Source of the DNA: Bacteroides finegoldii DSM 17565
GTDB lineage: Bacteria; Bacteroidota; Bacteroidia; Bacteroidales; Bacteroidaceae
Direction of reading: 5' to 3'
Assembly (NCBI RefSeq): GCF_000156195.1
Contig: NZ_GG688318.1
Span: 230,882-294,881, forward strand
Length of the DNA: 64,000 nucleotides
In this document: positions 1 to 9,874 of the stretch, piece by piece
Layout: every line of letters begins with the position of its first letter
Position numbering within the stretch: the first letter of the stretch is position 1
The notes under the pieces: generated by a model
The model's database searches: none
Told to the model about the DNA's origin: nothing
Seen by the model: the letters and a program-made list of their open reading frames with translations, nothing else
Translations under genes and position numbers: made by a program

Positions 1-1
1 A

Positions 2-1915
2 GACGGAAAGCTCGTCACCATCAATCCGGGAAAGTATGAAGGTATCTTGATGAACAATAATGCATTGGCACGCTATTACGGACAAGGATACGACAGGAAT
101 ACCAGCAATACCATGAATATGGACTTGTCATTGACACAGAAGCTGGACTTTATTACAAAAGGATTATCCGTAGAGGTTAAAGGTGCCTATAATACTTCTT
201 ACTCTTTCCTGCAGCAGCGTCACGGTTCTGTCGAATCGTACACTCCTTACTACCAATCGGAACTGGAGAATCCCGATTTGGATATCAAAGATCCTGCTTA
301 TAACAAAACCATCGTTTACCGGGTAGACGGACAGAACAAACGGCTGGGCTATGCCGAAAAGACCTATCGGGGGCGCAATTGGTATTTTGAAGCGAGTCTT
401 CGTTACAATCGGAAATTCGGCGACCATAATGTAGGCGGATTATTGCTCTACAACCAGAATAAAAGATACTACCCTTCCGAATTCACGGACGTTCCGACGG
501 CATACGTCGGTTTGGTAGGCCGACTGACCTACGATTACAAAACCCGGTATATCGCGGAATTTGACTTCGGATACAACGGTTCCGAAAACTTTGCCCCCGA
601 CAAGCGGTTTGGTGCCTTCCCGGCCGGTTCTGTCGGATATGTACTTTCAGAAGAACCGTTCATGAAAAAACAAAAGGTAGTGGATTATTTAAAACTGCGT
701 GCTTCCGTCGGTTTGGTGGGGAACGATAATATGAACGACAACCGTTTCCTCTACCTGCCTAACGGATGGACAGTTGACCAACTGGGCAATGTCGTCGACA
801 ATTGGGGAGCGTACCAGCACGGATACAACTTCGGGTACAACAACAGTAACACGATGTTCGGAGCTATCGAAAGCCGTATCGGCAATCCGAACGTCAGTTG
901 GGAGACAGCTTTAAAACACAATTACGGTATCGATGTCAACTTCCTGAACAATCGTCTGAAAGTGAGTGCCGACCTTTTCTTCGAGAATCGGAAAGACATT
1001 CTGATCAAGCGGAAGACCATTCCCATCTTCACTGATCTGAACAGTAACATCATGCCTGTGGTCAACATGGGACAGGTGAAAAACCATGGATACGAAGTCG
1101 ATATAAAATGGGAAGACCGGATTAAAGGAGACTTCCATTATTATATCAATGCCAATGTATCTTACAGTAAAAACAAGATTATCTTTCAGGACGAGATAGA
1201 GCCGAACGAAACTTACCTATGGCGTACCGGTCAACCGGTAGGAAGTATCTTCGGATACGTGGCCGACGGATTCTACGGCGAAGAGGACTTCACGAAAGAA
1301 GGAGCATTAAAAGACGGGCTGCCCGTCCCCGACGCAGATGTACAACCGGGTGACATCAAATACAAAGACTTGAATAACGACCACGTCATCAATGAAGATG
1401 ATCAATGCAAAATCGGTCATCCTACACGTCCGTCCTATACTTTCGGTCTGAATTACGGAGCCGACTACAAAGGGTTCTTCTTCAGCATGAACTGGACAGG
1501 AGCCGCCGAGCGTTCACTTCTGTTGGAAGAGTTCTTCCGGATACCTTTCGGAATCAATTCCAACAATGCGTTGATGCAATTCCATGCCGACAACCGATGG
1601 ACTCCCGAGACAGCTGAAACCGCTACTGTGCCCCGATTTGCAACGAAGACTATGACTCACAACAGCAAGACTTCTTCGCTATGGGTAAAGAACGGTAACT
1701 ATCTCAAGCTGAAGACCGTCACACTAGGGTATAACTTCCGCAACGTGGCTGCCTTGAAAAGAATCGGTATCTCCGAACTTGCCATCAAACTAAGCGGTTA
1801 CAACTTGCTCACATTCGATAAGTTCAAGATTATGGACCCGGAATGTACGCCGGGACTGACCGATTCATACCCTATCAACAAGATCTATAATCTCGGAGTC
1901 AACATCACCTTTTAA
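2..1915 (+). CDS. SusC-like TonB-dependent outer-membrane receptor, C-terminal part (5' end outside window)
   Basis: This is the beta-barrel part of a SusC/RagA-family TonB-dependent transporter, which moves oligosaccharides across the outer membrane using TonB energy. The frame is already open at base 2, so signal peptide, N-terminal domain and plug lie upstream of the window; the first internal ATG at 47 is not a start. What is seen is about 637 codons of barrel, including the SusC-type PGDIKYKDLN segment (around 1350) and a C-terminus ending in NLGVNITF, with the terminal Phe typical of outer-membrane barrels. The partner SusD follows after 12 nt, so the two are one operon. Family assignment is secure; the substrate is not shown. 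Confidence 0.93.
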   Translation, partial: DGKLVTINPGKYEGILMNNNALARYYGQGYDRNTSNTMNMDLSLTQKLDFITKGLSVEVKGAYNTSYSFLQQRHGSVESYTPYYQSELENPDLDIKDPAYNKTIVYRVDGQNKRLGYAEKTYRGRNWYFEASLRYNRKFGDHNVGGLLLYNQNKRYYPSEFTDVPTAYVGLVGRLTYDYKTRYIAEFDFGYNGSENFAPDKRFGAFPAGSVGYVLSEEPFMKKQKVVDYLKLRASVGLVGNDNMNDNRFLYLPNGWTVDQLGNVVDNWGAYQHGYNFGYNNSNTMFGAIESRIGNPNVSWETALKHNYGIDVNFLNNRLKVSADLFFENRKDILIKRKTIPIFTDLNSNIMPVVNMGQVKNHGYEVDIKWEDRIKGDFHYYINANVSYSKNKIIFQDEIEPNETYLWRTGQPVGSIFGYVADGFYGEEDFTKEGALKDGLPVPDADVQPGDIKYKDLNNDHVINEDDQCKIGHPTRPSYTFGLNYGADYKGFFFSMNWTGAAERSLLLEEFFRIPFGINSNNALMQFHADNRWTPETAETATVPRFATKTMTHNSKTSSLWVKNGNYLKLKTVTLGYNFRNVAALKRIGISELAIKLSGYNLLTFDKFKIMDPECTPGLTDSYPINKIYNLGVNITF

Positions 1916-1927
1916 AACATCAATATC

Positions 1928-3751
1928 ATGAAACGAAGGAATATATTACATACCGGCATGGCAGCCATGCTACTGCTTTCTGTCAGTGCATGCGAGGACT
2001 TCAAGTTCGGCAATGACTTTCTCGACAAGCCCATTACAACCGATGTCACTATCGACACCGTATTTTCACGCAAAGTATATGCCGAACAAGCGTTAGCGGA
2101 AATCTACCGTTCCTTGCCCGACTTTCTCCCCACAGGCGGAAGACTATCTTGGGCGACACTAGAGTGTATGACCGATCTCGGTGACACTTCCAAACCCGGC
2201 GGTATACGTGCTTATCATGCAGGAGACGTCAATGCCTCCTCCGTAGGTTCTCTGCCCTACCGTCTGGATGTACCGCCTGCTGAGGATGGCCCTACCGTAG
2301 GCATGGCACCCATGACGGGCATACGCAAAGCCTATATCTTTCTGGAGAATATCGACCGTGTGCCGGACATGACAGACCGTGAAAAAACGATACGCAAGGC
2401 GGAAGCTAAAGCCATCATCGCCTTCCACTACGTCCAAATGTTGCGTTACTACGGTGGAATGCCATGGGTAGACCGCTCTTACCGCCCGGATGAAGAGATG
2501 AAATTCACCCGTATGACTGTGGAAGAGACCGTACAAAAGACCCTCGAACTAATGAAAGAAGCCGTACAGGTTTTACCATGGAACGTTTCTGCGTCCGACG
2601 AAGGACGAATGACAGCGGCAGCCGTTCTCGGTCTGAAATCGAGAATGCTCCAATTTGTAGCAAGCCCTCTATTCAATAACAAAGACCCTTTCATGAGTGG
2701 GGAAGCGGCCGACAAGCATTATGTGTGGTATGGCAACTTCGACAAGACTCGTTGGCAAAATGCTTTGGATGCCGGACTGGAATTTCTGCGCGCCAATAAG
2801 GAAAACAACGAATATTATAAACTCGTCAACACGGGAAACCCCAGAGAAGACTTTATCTCCGCCTATTTCGACCGTTACAATGGCGAGGTACTGCTTGCCT
2901 CTCATCGTTGGGTTACTTACAATGTATGGGGAAATGCTTTCAACGAACTCATTTATGGTATGGGTGGCGCCACCTCCAACTATGCGGATATGTTCGAAAT
3001 GGCCGACGGAACTCCTTTCAACTGGGATGATTTCGCTTTAGGAGAACCGAATAAGTATGCCAATCCTTTCTTTGACGAGCATAACAATCCGATCCGGGAT
3101 ATCCGCCTGTATGAAACCCTTTTCGTCAACGGTGACCGTTTCAGAGGACGTACTTTGGAAATATACAAAGGCGGACGGGAACAATGTGACGGATATTCGG
3201 ACGAACTGGCCAGAGCCACTTACAACGGTTACGGTATGCGCAAATTCCTGCGAGACCGGAGTACGGAAGTCGGCGGCAAATTCTACTCCTGCCCGCTTAT
3301 CCGCCTTCCGGAAATCTACCTGAATATAGCGGAAGCCATGAACGAACTGGGGAAAGCAACAGAGAAAGACGAATTCGGGCGAGATGCTTATGATTATGTC
3401 AATCTGGTTCGCGAACGGGTAAAAATGCCAGCATTGACCAATCAGAAAGTAGCTTCCGGACTGCCTTTGAGAGAAGCCATCCTCCACGAGCGTGCCGTAG
3501 AGATGGGATTTGAAGAGGTACGTTATTTTGACCTGGTACGTTGGAAACGTTCCGACCTATTCAAAACCGACATCGAACGCCTTGTTATCACCAGGAATGA
3601 AGATGGAAGCTTCGATTATGTAAGGGATAACAAGATAGCCAACCCTCGCGGCTGGATAAAACGGTGGACAGACCGCTACTTCCTCATTCCTATTCCATTG
3701 GATGAAATCAACAAGAAGTACGGACTCGTACAGAATCCGGGATGGGAATAA
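1928..3751 (+). CDS. SusD/RagB-family glycan-binding lipoprotein
   Basis: This is the surface lipoprotein that caps the SusC barrel and binds the glycan before import. The 607-residue protein begins with a lipoprotein signal (LLLSVSAC, lipidated Cys22) and ends with the SusD C-terminal signature: LPEIYLNIAEAMNELG, then HERAVEMGFEEVRYFDLVRW. It is slightly longer than average for SusD proteins. It lies 12 nt after the SusC stop and 25 nt before a second SusC, so four transporter genes are probably co-transcribed. The start is the ATG directly in front of the signal peptide. The ligand cannot be read from sequence. Confidence 0.94.
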   Translation: MKRRNILHTGMAAMLLLSVSACEDFKFGNDFLDKPITTDVTIDTVFSRKVYAEQALAEIYRSLPDFLPTGGRLSWATLECMTDLGDTSKPGGIRAYHAGDVNASSVGSLPYRLDVPPAEDGPTVGMAPMTGIRKAYIFLENIDRVPDMTDREKTIRKAEAKAIIAFHYVQMLRYYGGMPWVDRSYRPDEEMKFTRMTVEETVQKTLELMKEAVQVLPWNVSASDEGRMTAAAVLGLKSRMLQFVASPLFNNKDPFMSGEAADKHYVWYGNFDKTRWQNALDAGLEFLRANKENNEYYKLVNTGNPREDFISAYFDRYNGEVLLASHRWVTYNVWGNAFNELIYGMGGATSNYADMFEMADGTPFNWDDFALGEPNKYANPFFDEHNNPIRDIRLYETLFVNGDRFRGRTLEIYKGGREQCDGYSDELARATYNGYGMRKFLRDRSTEVGGKFYSCPLIRLPEIYLNIAEAMNELGKATEKDEFGRDAYDYVNLVRERVKMPALTNQKVASGLPLREAILHERAVEMGFEEVRYFDLVRWKRSDLFKTDIERLVITRNEDGSFDYVRDNKIANPRGWIKRWTDRYFLIPIPLDEINKKYGLVQNPGWE

Positions 3752-3776
3752 ACAATCAACAAAAGACTAATTAAAA

Positions 3777-6524
3777 ATGAAAGAACGTATGAAACGTAAA
3801 TATATACTAATGGGGGTTGCCATATTATCCTCCGTCGTCGCAGGAGCGCAGGATATAACGGACAGCATTGCCCGAAAGACACAGGCCGTCTCCACAATAT
3901 CGGCCGATGAAATATCAAAGAATGCAACTCCCAATGTATCCAATACATTGTATGGGTTGCTACCGGGACTGTCAGTCATGCAGCAGACGGGGTGGACAGA
4001 CGATGCAGCTACTCTTTTGCGAGGATATAATAATCCGCTGATTGTAGTTGACGGATTCGCACGTCCGCTCTCTTATCTGAACACAGCGGAAATCGAATCG
4101 GTCACCGTACTGAAAGACGGTGCCGCAACTGCCGTGTGGGGAACACGGGGAGCAAACGGTGTGATTCTGATTACCACCAAAAGAGGAGAGTACAACACCA
4201 AAATGCAAATAGATGCCAGCTATAAGTTCGGTATGGATTTTCCAATCAACCAACCCAAGTTCGCCAACGGATACGAGTATGCGTCGGCACTGAACGAAGC
4301 GCTTTATTACGACGGACTGGAACCACAATACACGCGTGAAGAGCTGGACGCGTTCAGAAACGGAAGTAACCGGGATTTATATGCCGACACCGATTGGATG
4401 AAAGAGGGGCTGCGCAAACATACCATCAACAATCAGCTCGATATCTCCTTTCACGGGGGTGGCAAACGTCTTCGCTACTTCACCCTGTTAAGTTACAAGA
4501 ACGACTACGGTATCCTGAATGAAACATACGCCAAATATTCCGACCGCTACACCGCTCAAATGAGGAAATACGAACTGGGACTGCGGATGAACATTGACGT
4601 AGATATCACACCGACGACTCTGGCACAATTCAGTATGTTAGGACAACTCCGCGAACGGAAACGTCCGAATACAAGTGAGTATGACTTATTCGCCGGGCTT
4701 TTCAACACACCATCCGGTGCTTTCCCCATGCAGACGTCTAATGGATATTGGGGGAGTAATAATGTACTGAAAACAAATCCGATAGCCCGTATCGCAGATA
4801 TCGGTTATTTCAAAGAAAACCCGCGAACGTTGCAAGCCGACTTCCGCATCCGGCAGGATTTGTCACTCATCACTCCGGGATTAAGTCTGGAAGCCGCCGT
4901 AGCGTATGATAACAATGCCGTTTACAAGGAAGAAGGCTACAAGAAATTCCAATATGAAGTCAATACGCCTGTCAGAAATGTAATCACAGACAAGATAGAA
5001 GCGGATTCCAAAGTGTATGGTGACAACAGTACCTTGCAAGTAAACAACCTCGACATGACGGAACAATACATAAACGCCAATCTGGAAGCCGCTTTGAAGT
5101 ATAACCGTTCTTTCGGGAAACATGCCGTCAGCGCTTTAGGTTCGTATCGCCTGGAATCGGAGAGAGGAATCGGACGTAACAATGCCCACAAACGGATGTA
5201 TGTGAATGCTTCCGCCGGATACAGCTACAAAGACACTTATCTGATTCACGCACTAGTCAATCACACAGGGACAAGTGTACTGCCCGACGGAGACAAATTC
5301 CGTACCTATCCTGCCATATCAGCCGCTTGGGTCATCTCCAACGAAAACTTCATGAAGAAGGCTACCGTCATTGACTATCTGAAACTGCGTGCTTCTTACG
5401 GACGCGCCGGATGGGATAACATCAGTTATGAACTGGACCGCCAATACTGGGCATGGGGTGGAGCCTATTGGTTTGGTGACGCAAACACCCAGTCGGAGGG
5501 TATGAAAGAGGACAAACTGGCTATGAATAACTTGACGCTCGAAGTGTCCGACAAATATAACATCGGTCTGGAGATGCGGTTATTCAAAAGACTGAACCTG
5601 TCCGTTGACGCCTATATGGATAAAAGGAGCAAAATGCCGGTAAGCGGCAGCAATGTCATTTCTTCCGCCATCGGTATCAGTATCCCGCAACAGAACAACG
5701 GTAAGACCGAATACAAAGGGATTGACTTGGGAATCGACTGGAAAGACAAAGTCGGCAAAGACTTCACTTACTACGTGGGTGGTACGCTGAACTATATCCG
5801 GACTGAGGTAATAGAAAACGGGGAAGGATATATTCCCTACGACTATCTTTCCGGCAAGGGACTTCCCGATGGACAGCTTTTCGGTCTGGAAGCAATCGGT
5901 TATTTCCGGGATGAAGCGGATATCGCCAATAGTCCTCAACAGATGTTTTCGGAAGTGCGACCGGGAGATATCAAATACAAGGATATGAACGGAGACCGGA
6001 TCATCGACGACAACGACGTGCATCCCATCGGACATTCAAGTTCCGTACCGGAAATATATTATGGCCTCAAACTCGGGTTCGAATACAAGGGATTTGGTCT
6101 TGACGCTCTATTTCAAGGAGTGGCCGACTACAGCAGAATGATGAATGTAAGCAGTGTATATTGGCCATTGCGCAATAACACCAATGTATCCGACTGGTAT
6201 CTGCACGACAAAATCCGGTGGACGGAGGAAACGAGAGACATCGCCAATGTACCGCGTCTGACAACGCTGAACAACAGCAATAACTTCCGCAACAGTACCC
6301 AATGGCTGGTAAACGGTGATTACTTTAAGCTGCGCAATCTCAACGTCTACTACAACCTGCCGCAGCGCTGGATCTCAAAAGTCAAACTGGAACAGTGCCA
6401 GATTTTTGCCCGCGCCAACAATGTGTTCTCTATCGACCATGTGAAATACATGAACTGCGAAGATTTCAGTGTTAACTATCCGGATATGTTCTCCGTATAT
6501 TTCGGAGCGAGTATCAAATTCTAA
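3777..6524 (+). CDS. SusC-like TonB-dependent receptor without the N-terminal carboxypeptidase-regulatory-like domain
   Basis: This is a second SusC-family transporter of 915 residues, shorter than the usual 1000 or more. A signal peptide (KRKYILMGVAILSSVVAGAQ) is followed almost directly by the plug domain: STISADEISKNATPNV, then the VDGF, VLKDGAATAVWGTRGANGV and ITTKRG segments typical of SusC plugs. The beta-sandwich domain that normally precedes the plug is missing, and no clear TonB box such as VVVVGYG is seen. The barrel carries the PGDIKYKDMNGD motif and ends in FGASIKF. Start is ATG 3777; ATG 3789 (MKRKYIL) is equally possible. It is paired with the SusD 12 nt downstream. Confidence 0.92.
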   Translation: MKERMKRKYILMGVAILSSVVAGAQDITDSIARKTQAVSTISADEISKNATPNVSNTLYGLLPGLSVMQQTGWTDDAATLLRGYNNPLIVVDGFARPLSYLNTAEIESVTVLKDGAATAVWGTRGANGVILITTKRGEYNTKMQIDASYKFGMDFPINQPKFANGYEYASALNEALYYDGLEPQYTREELDAFRNGSNRDLYADTDWMKEGLRKHTINNQLDISFHGGGKRLRYFTLLSYKNDYGILNETYAKYSDRYTAQMRKYELGLRMNIDVDITPTTLAQFSMLGQLRERKRPNTSEYDLFAGLFNTPSGAFPMQTSNGYWGSNNVLKTNPIARIADIGYFKENPRTLQADFRIRQDLSLITPGLSLEAAVAYDNNAVYKEEGYKKFQYEVNTPVRNVITDKIEADSKVYGDNSTLQVNNLDMTEQYINANLEAALKYNRSFGKHAVSALGSYRLESERGIGRNNAHKRMYVNASAGYSYKDTYLIHALVNHTGTSVLPDGDKFRTYPAISAAWVISNENFMKKATVIDYLKLRASYGRAGWDNISYELDRQYWAWGGAYWFGDANTQSEGMKEDKLAMNNLTLEVSDKYNIGLEMRLFKRLNLSVDAYMDKRSKMPVSGSNVISSAIGISIPQQNNGKTEYKGIDLGIDWKDKVGKDFTYYVGGTLNYIRTEVIENGEGYIPYDYLSGKGLPDGQLFGLEAIGYFRDEADIANSPQQMFSEVRPGDIKYKDMNGDRIIDDNDVHPIGHSSSVPEIYYGLKLGFEYKGFGLDALFQGVADYSRMMNVSSVYWPLRNNTNVSDWYLHDKIRWTEETRDIANVPRLTTLNNSNNFRNSTQWLVNGDYFKLRNLNVYYNLPQRWISKVKLEQCQIFARANNVFSIDHVKYMNCEDFSVNYPDMFSVYFGASIKF

Positions 6525-6536
6525 TAGATTGATTGT

Positions 6537-8189
6537 ATGAAAATAACTAAATATATCACAATAGCTTGCATAGTGACTTCCCTGTCGGGATGCGACTATC
6601 TGGATTTCGATGAATCCATCGGTAAGACACAGGACGAGATGTACACCTACTTCGAGAATATCTCAAGCCTGGCAACCTACATTTATTCCCAACTGCCTCA
6701 AGATTACGGCGCCATCGGCGGTGCTGTACGGGATGCGGCAACCGACAATGCCGTATATACCTGGAACAGCAACAGTGTGTACGACATCTATAACGGTAAT
6801 TGGAGTCCACTCAATCCCATAGACGACGTATGGGGTAACTATTATACCGCCATCCGTGCCGCCAATTCTTTTCTGGAGAACTATTCACTGGAGAAGCTAG
6901 AACGTTTCCAATGGAATCCCAACTACAAGGAAAACATGGAAAAGGCCAAGATGTATGTGAACGAAGTACGTGCATTGCGCGCTTTCTACTATTTGGAACT
7001 AGCCAAAAGATACGGTGACATCCCGCTGCTGACCCGTACTTACGGAATTGACGAGATCAACACCGTATCAGAGACTCCTTTCGACAAAGTAATTGAGTTC
7101 ATTGCCAAAGAATGTAGCGAAGTGGCTCCGGCATTACCCGTCTCGCAAAAGGATTTTTACAACGAGTCCGGACGGGTAACACGTGGCATGGCATTGTCTG
7201 TCAAGGCACGCGCCCTGCTCTATGCTGCCAGCAAACTACACAATCCGTCCGGTGAGAAAAGCAAATGGGAAAAAGCCGCCGAAGCTGCTTATGATATTAT
7301 CAAAGAGAATTGGTACTCTTTGCCAAATATTGATGTAGACCCGCTTTACAATGTGAATGGGGGAAATGACGTCCTTAGTTCTTCGCAGCTCATCTTCGAA
7401 CGCCGCAATGGTGCAAGCAACTCGTTCGAAGGACTGAATCTGCCTATCGGCTTCGAAAACGGGAACAGTGGAAGCACGCCCACACAAAATCTGGTAGACG
7501 CTTTCGAAATGTCCGACGGCAAGCCGTTTGATTGGAATAACCCGAAACATGCCGCACGGCCTTACTCAAAACGTGACCCTCGTTTCTATAAAACCGTTCT
7601 TTACAATGGAAGTTCATTCATGAATACCCCCATCGAGACTTACGAAGGCGGCAGAAACGGTGCTCCTCTCAATGGTGCTACACTGACCGGATATTACTTG
7701 AGGAAAAACATGAACGAAACGGTATCCCTCTCTCCGACCGACCCGGTAACAAAACCCCACCATTTCATCTTATTCCGTTATGCGGAAACATTGTTGAACT
7801 ATGCAGAAGCCATGAACGAATTAGGCGGTCCGGATTATAAGGTTAGCGACAGACTCACAGCCCGCGAAGCCTTGAACCAGGTACGTGCTGCTGCCAATAT
7901 GCCACCTATAGAGGACACCGGTGAAGCTTTCACCAAACGCTTGCGCAACGAACGCCGGATAGAGCTGGCTTTCGAAGACCATCGTTTTTGGGACATTTGC
8001 CGTTGGATGGACGGGGACGTAGTAAAAGATATCTATGGGATTAAAATCACCAAGCGAGGAAGTAAGTACACCTATACCCGCACAAAAATCCAGACACGTA
8101 TATGGGACAGGAAGATGTACTTGTATCCCATCGCCCAAACAGAACTTTACAAGAATCCTAACTTAACACAAAATAGTGGTTGGGAGTAA
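6537..8189 (+). CDS. SusD/RagB-family glycan-binding lipoprotein
   Basis: This is the SusD partner of the preceding short SusC. The 550-residue protein has a lipobox TSLSGC with Cys19 as the lipidated residue, an N-terminal SusD region rich in aromatic residues, and the C-terminal signature LFRYAETLLNYAEAMNELGG followed by RNERRIELAFEDHRFWDICRW. It starts 12 nt after the SusC stop and ends 49 nt before the GH16 gene, so binding, import and endo-cleavage are encoded side by side. Family certain, ligand unknown. Confidence 0.94.
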   Translation: MKITKYITIACIVTSLSGCDYLDFDESIGKTQDEMYTYFENISSLATYIYSQLPQDYGAIGGAVRDAATDNAVYTWNSNSVYDIYNGNWSPLNPIDDVWGNYYTAIRAANSFLENYSLEKLERFQWNPNYKENMEKAKMYVNEVRALRAFYYLELAKRYGDIPLLTRTYGIDEINTVSETPFDKVIEFIAKECSEVAPALPVSQKDFYNESGRVTRGMALSVKARALLYAASKLHNPSGEKSKWEKAAEAAYDIIKENWYSLPNIDVDPLYNVNGGNDVLSSSQLIFERRNGASNSFEGLNLPIGFENGNSGSTPTQNLVDAFEMSDGKPFDWNNPKHAARPYSKRDPRFYKTVLYNGSSFMNTPIETYEGGRNGAPLNGATLTGYYLRKNMNETVSLSPTDPVTKPHHFILFRYAETLLNYAEAMNELGGPDYKVSDRLTAREALNQVRAAANMPPIEDTGEAFTKRLRNERRIELAFEDHRFWDICRWMDGDVVKDIYGIKITKRGSKYTYTRTKIQTRIWDRKMYLYPIAQTELYKNPNLTQNSGWE

Positions 8190-8238
8190 TCATACTCCCT
8201 CCACTCCCCCTTTTTTAATCAACTAAAAGTGAGACAAT

Positions 8239-9759
8239 ATGAAACAGATCATTGCTTTTTTAGTCTTCTGGATTAGTTTTCTATCCTGCCAATCCGAAGA
8301 AATAAATATCTATACCCAGCACGTGAAAGAGATATCGAAAAATAAAGACGGATGGAATCTGGTGTGGTCGGAAGAGTTTGAACAGGAAAGTAACATTCCG
8401 AATGCCCAAAGCTGGTCACTGGCAGCTAAAGAGGCTTCTCCTTGGAATCGCTATATGTCCGAAAGCTACGACCAAGCTTATGTGAAAGACGGGAAACTAT
8501 ATCTGATAGCCGAAAAGAAAGACGGTGAATACAAGACAGGTGGCGTGTGGACGATGGACAAAGTAGGTTTCAAATATGGGAAGCTGGAGGTTTGTGCCAA
8601 GTTTACTAGTTTTCAAGGTGGATGGGCAGCTATCTGGCTCATGCCGCAAGAACGACAATATCCATCAGTAAACAATAGTTATCCCGGTGAAATCGATATC
8701 ATGGAACAAGTAAGCATGGACAAGATCGCACAACATTCGGTGCATACGCATTATACATTAGATTTAGGTTATGACAAGAATCCTCCCCGTAACGGATACG
8801 GAGAATATCGGGATAGCGAGTTCAATATTTACGGAATTGAATGGACAGCGGAGAAGATTATCTTTACGGTGAACGGAGAAGAGACTTTCAGCTATCCGAA
8901 CCTGCATCTTCCGAATGAATCACTCATGCAGCAATGGCCGTTCGATGTACCTTATTACCTGATTCTCAACTATTCGGTAGGCGGTGAGGACGCATGGCCG
9001 GGACCGATTGACGACAGAGGACTACCTGCACACATGGAGGTGGAATATGTCCGGTATTATGAGAAAGAAAATAAAGGAAATGACGATGACGAGGAGGAAG
9101 AACCTTCCGATAACCTCATTCAGAACGGAAACTTCGAGAAGAATTTTGCAGAAGATCAGCAACCCGGTGTCTTCAGTGCCGACAAAACCGATCAAAGTGG
9201 AATTCTTAATTATCTTGACAGATGGTTCTGCCGACCGGACGCTCCAAGTTGTAATATGACTATAGATAAAAGCGAAGGAGCGAACAACAGTTCACGCTCA
9301 CTAAAATACGAAGCTACGGAAATAATGGATGCAGAGAAAGTTAACCTGTCATACGCATTACAAAACGTAATGGAAGGCAGATATACATTTAGTTATTACG
9401 TTAAGACCAATCAAGACGATACGCCATTTACACTTAGTATTGTCGTATGCGAAACAGAAGATGACATACCTTTGGTATTAAAAGAAAATCAGAAGAGTAT
9501 CATTTTCAATCCGGACGGTTCACAGTCTCTTTCTCCCGGTCCCACTTGGGGGCTTGCGGCCACCTGTGACAATAAAGCCGGAAAAGGCTGGATCAAATAC
9601 TCCGTTACAGTAGATATCCCCGAAAATGTACTTATACGATTCGTATTCAAGCCTTGCGCCTATGTAGGAGACATCAACACGCACGAAATCTGGGGAAAAG
9701 GCGCTTGGGGTGGTGTTATTTACTGGTTTGACGAATTTAGTCTGATACCTGTAGAATAA
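8239..9759 (+). CDS. GH16 endo-glycanase lipoprotein with C-terminal carbohydrate-binding-like module
   Basis: This is a family GH16 retaining endo-hydrolase (laminarinase / agarase / O-glycanase fold). A short lipoprotein signal (ISFLSC, Cys17) suggests surface or periplasmic anchoring. The catalytic strand is EIDIME: nucleophile Glu151, assisting Asp153, acid/base Glu156, in the beta-bulge ExDxxE form used by laminarinases, agarases and porphyranases. The GH16 domain covers about residues 38-285. It is followed by a highly acidic linker (NDDDEEEE) and a module of about 200 residues starting NLIQNGNFE, which resembles CBM4/9-type sandwich modules. Substrate is unresolved: beta-1,3-glucan and mucin-type poly-LacNAc are both compatible with the family. 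It is in line with the SusCD genes. Confidence 0.9.
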   Translation: MKQIIAFLVFWISFLSCQSEEINIYTQHVKEISKNKDGWNLVWSEEFEQESNIPNAQSWSLAAKEASPWNRYMSESYDQAYVKDGKLYLIAEKKDGEYKTGGVWTMDKVGFKYGKLEVCAKFTSFQGGWAAIWLMPQERQYPSVNNSYPGEIDIMEQVSMDKIAQHSVHTHYTLDLGYDKNPPRNGYGEYRDSEFNIYGIEWTAEKIIFTVNGEETFSYPNLHLPNESLMQQWPFDVPYYLILNYSVGGEDAWPGPIDDRGLPAHMEVEYVRYYEKENKGNDDDEEEEPSDNLIQNGNFEKNFAEDQQPGVFSADKTDQSGILNYLDRWFCRPDAPSCNMTIDKSEGANNSSRSLKYEATEIMDAEKVNLSYALQNVMEGRYTFSYYVKTNQDDTPFTLSIVVCETEDDIPLVLKENQKSIIFNPDGSQSLSPGPTWGLAATCDNKAGKGWIKYSVTVDIPENVLIRFVFKPCAYVGDINTHEIWGKGAWGGVIYWFDEFSLIPVE

Positions 9760-9784
9760 CAGAAATCTTATTCAATAGGAGAAC

Positions 9785-9840
9785 GAGAGTGTGTCAAAAT
9801 GCAGATTAATGCGAATTATTACTCATTATGGCACACCCTC
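9785..9840 (+). repeat. Imperfect intergenic hairpin between GH16 and DUF4874-GH3
   Basis: The left arm GAGAGTGTGTCA (9785-9796) matches the reverse complement of TGGCACACCCTC (9829-9840) with one mismatch and one G-U pair. The 32-nt loop contains GCAGATTAATGCG, similar to the core of the palindromic repeat at 60437. There is no T-run, so it is more likely a dispersed palindrome than a terminator. It lies just before the start I chose for the next gene. Confidence 0.45.
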
Positions 9841-9874
9841 ACCTCTATTCATATCTTATCTAATCCTTATTAAT

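Noticed and set aside
9791..9874. GTG start for the DUF4874-GH3 gene
   Set aside because: The extra 28 residues come from the hairpin repeat at 9785-9840; the signal peptide begins at ATG 9875.
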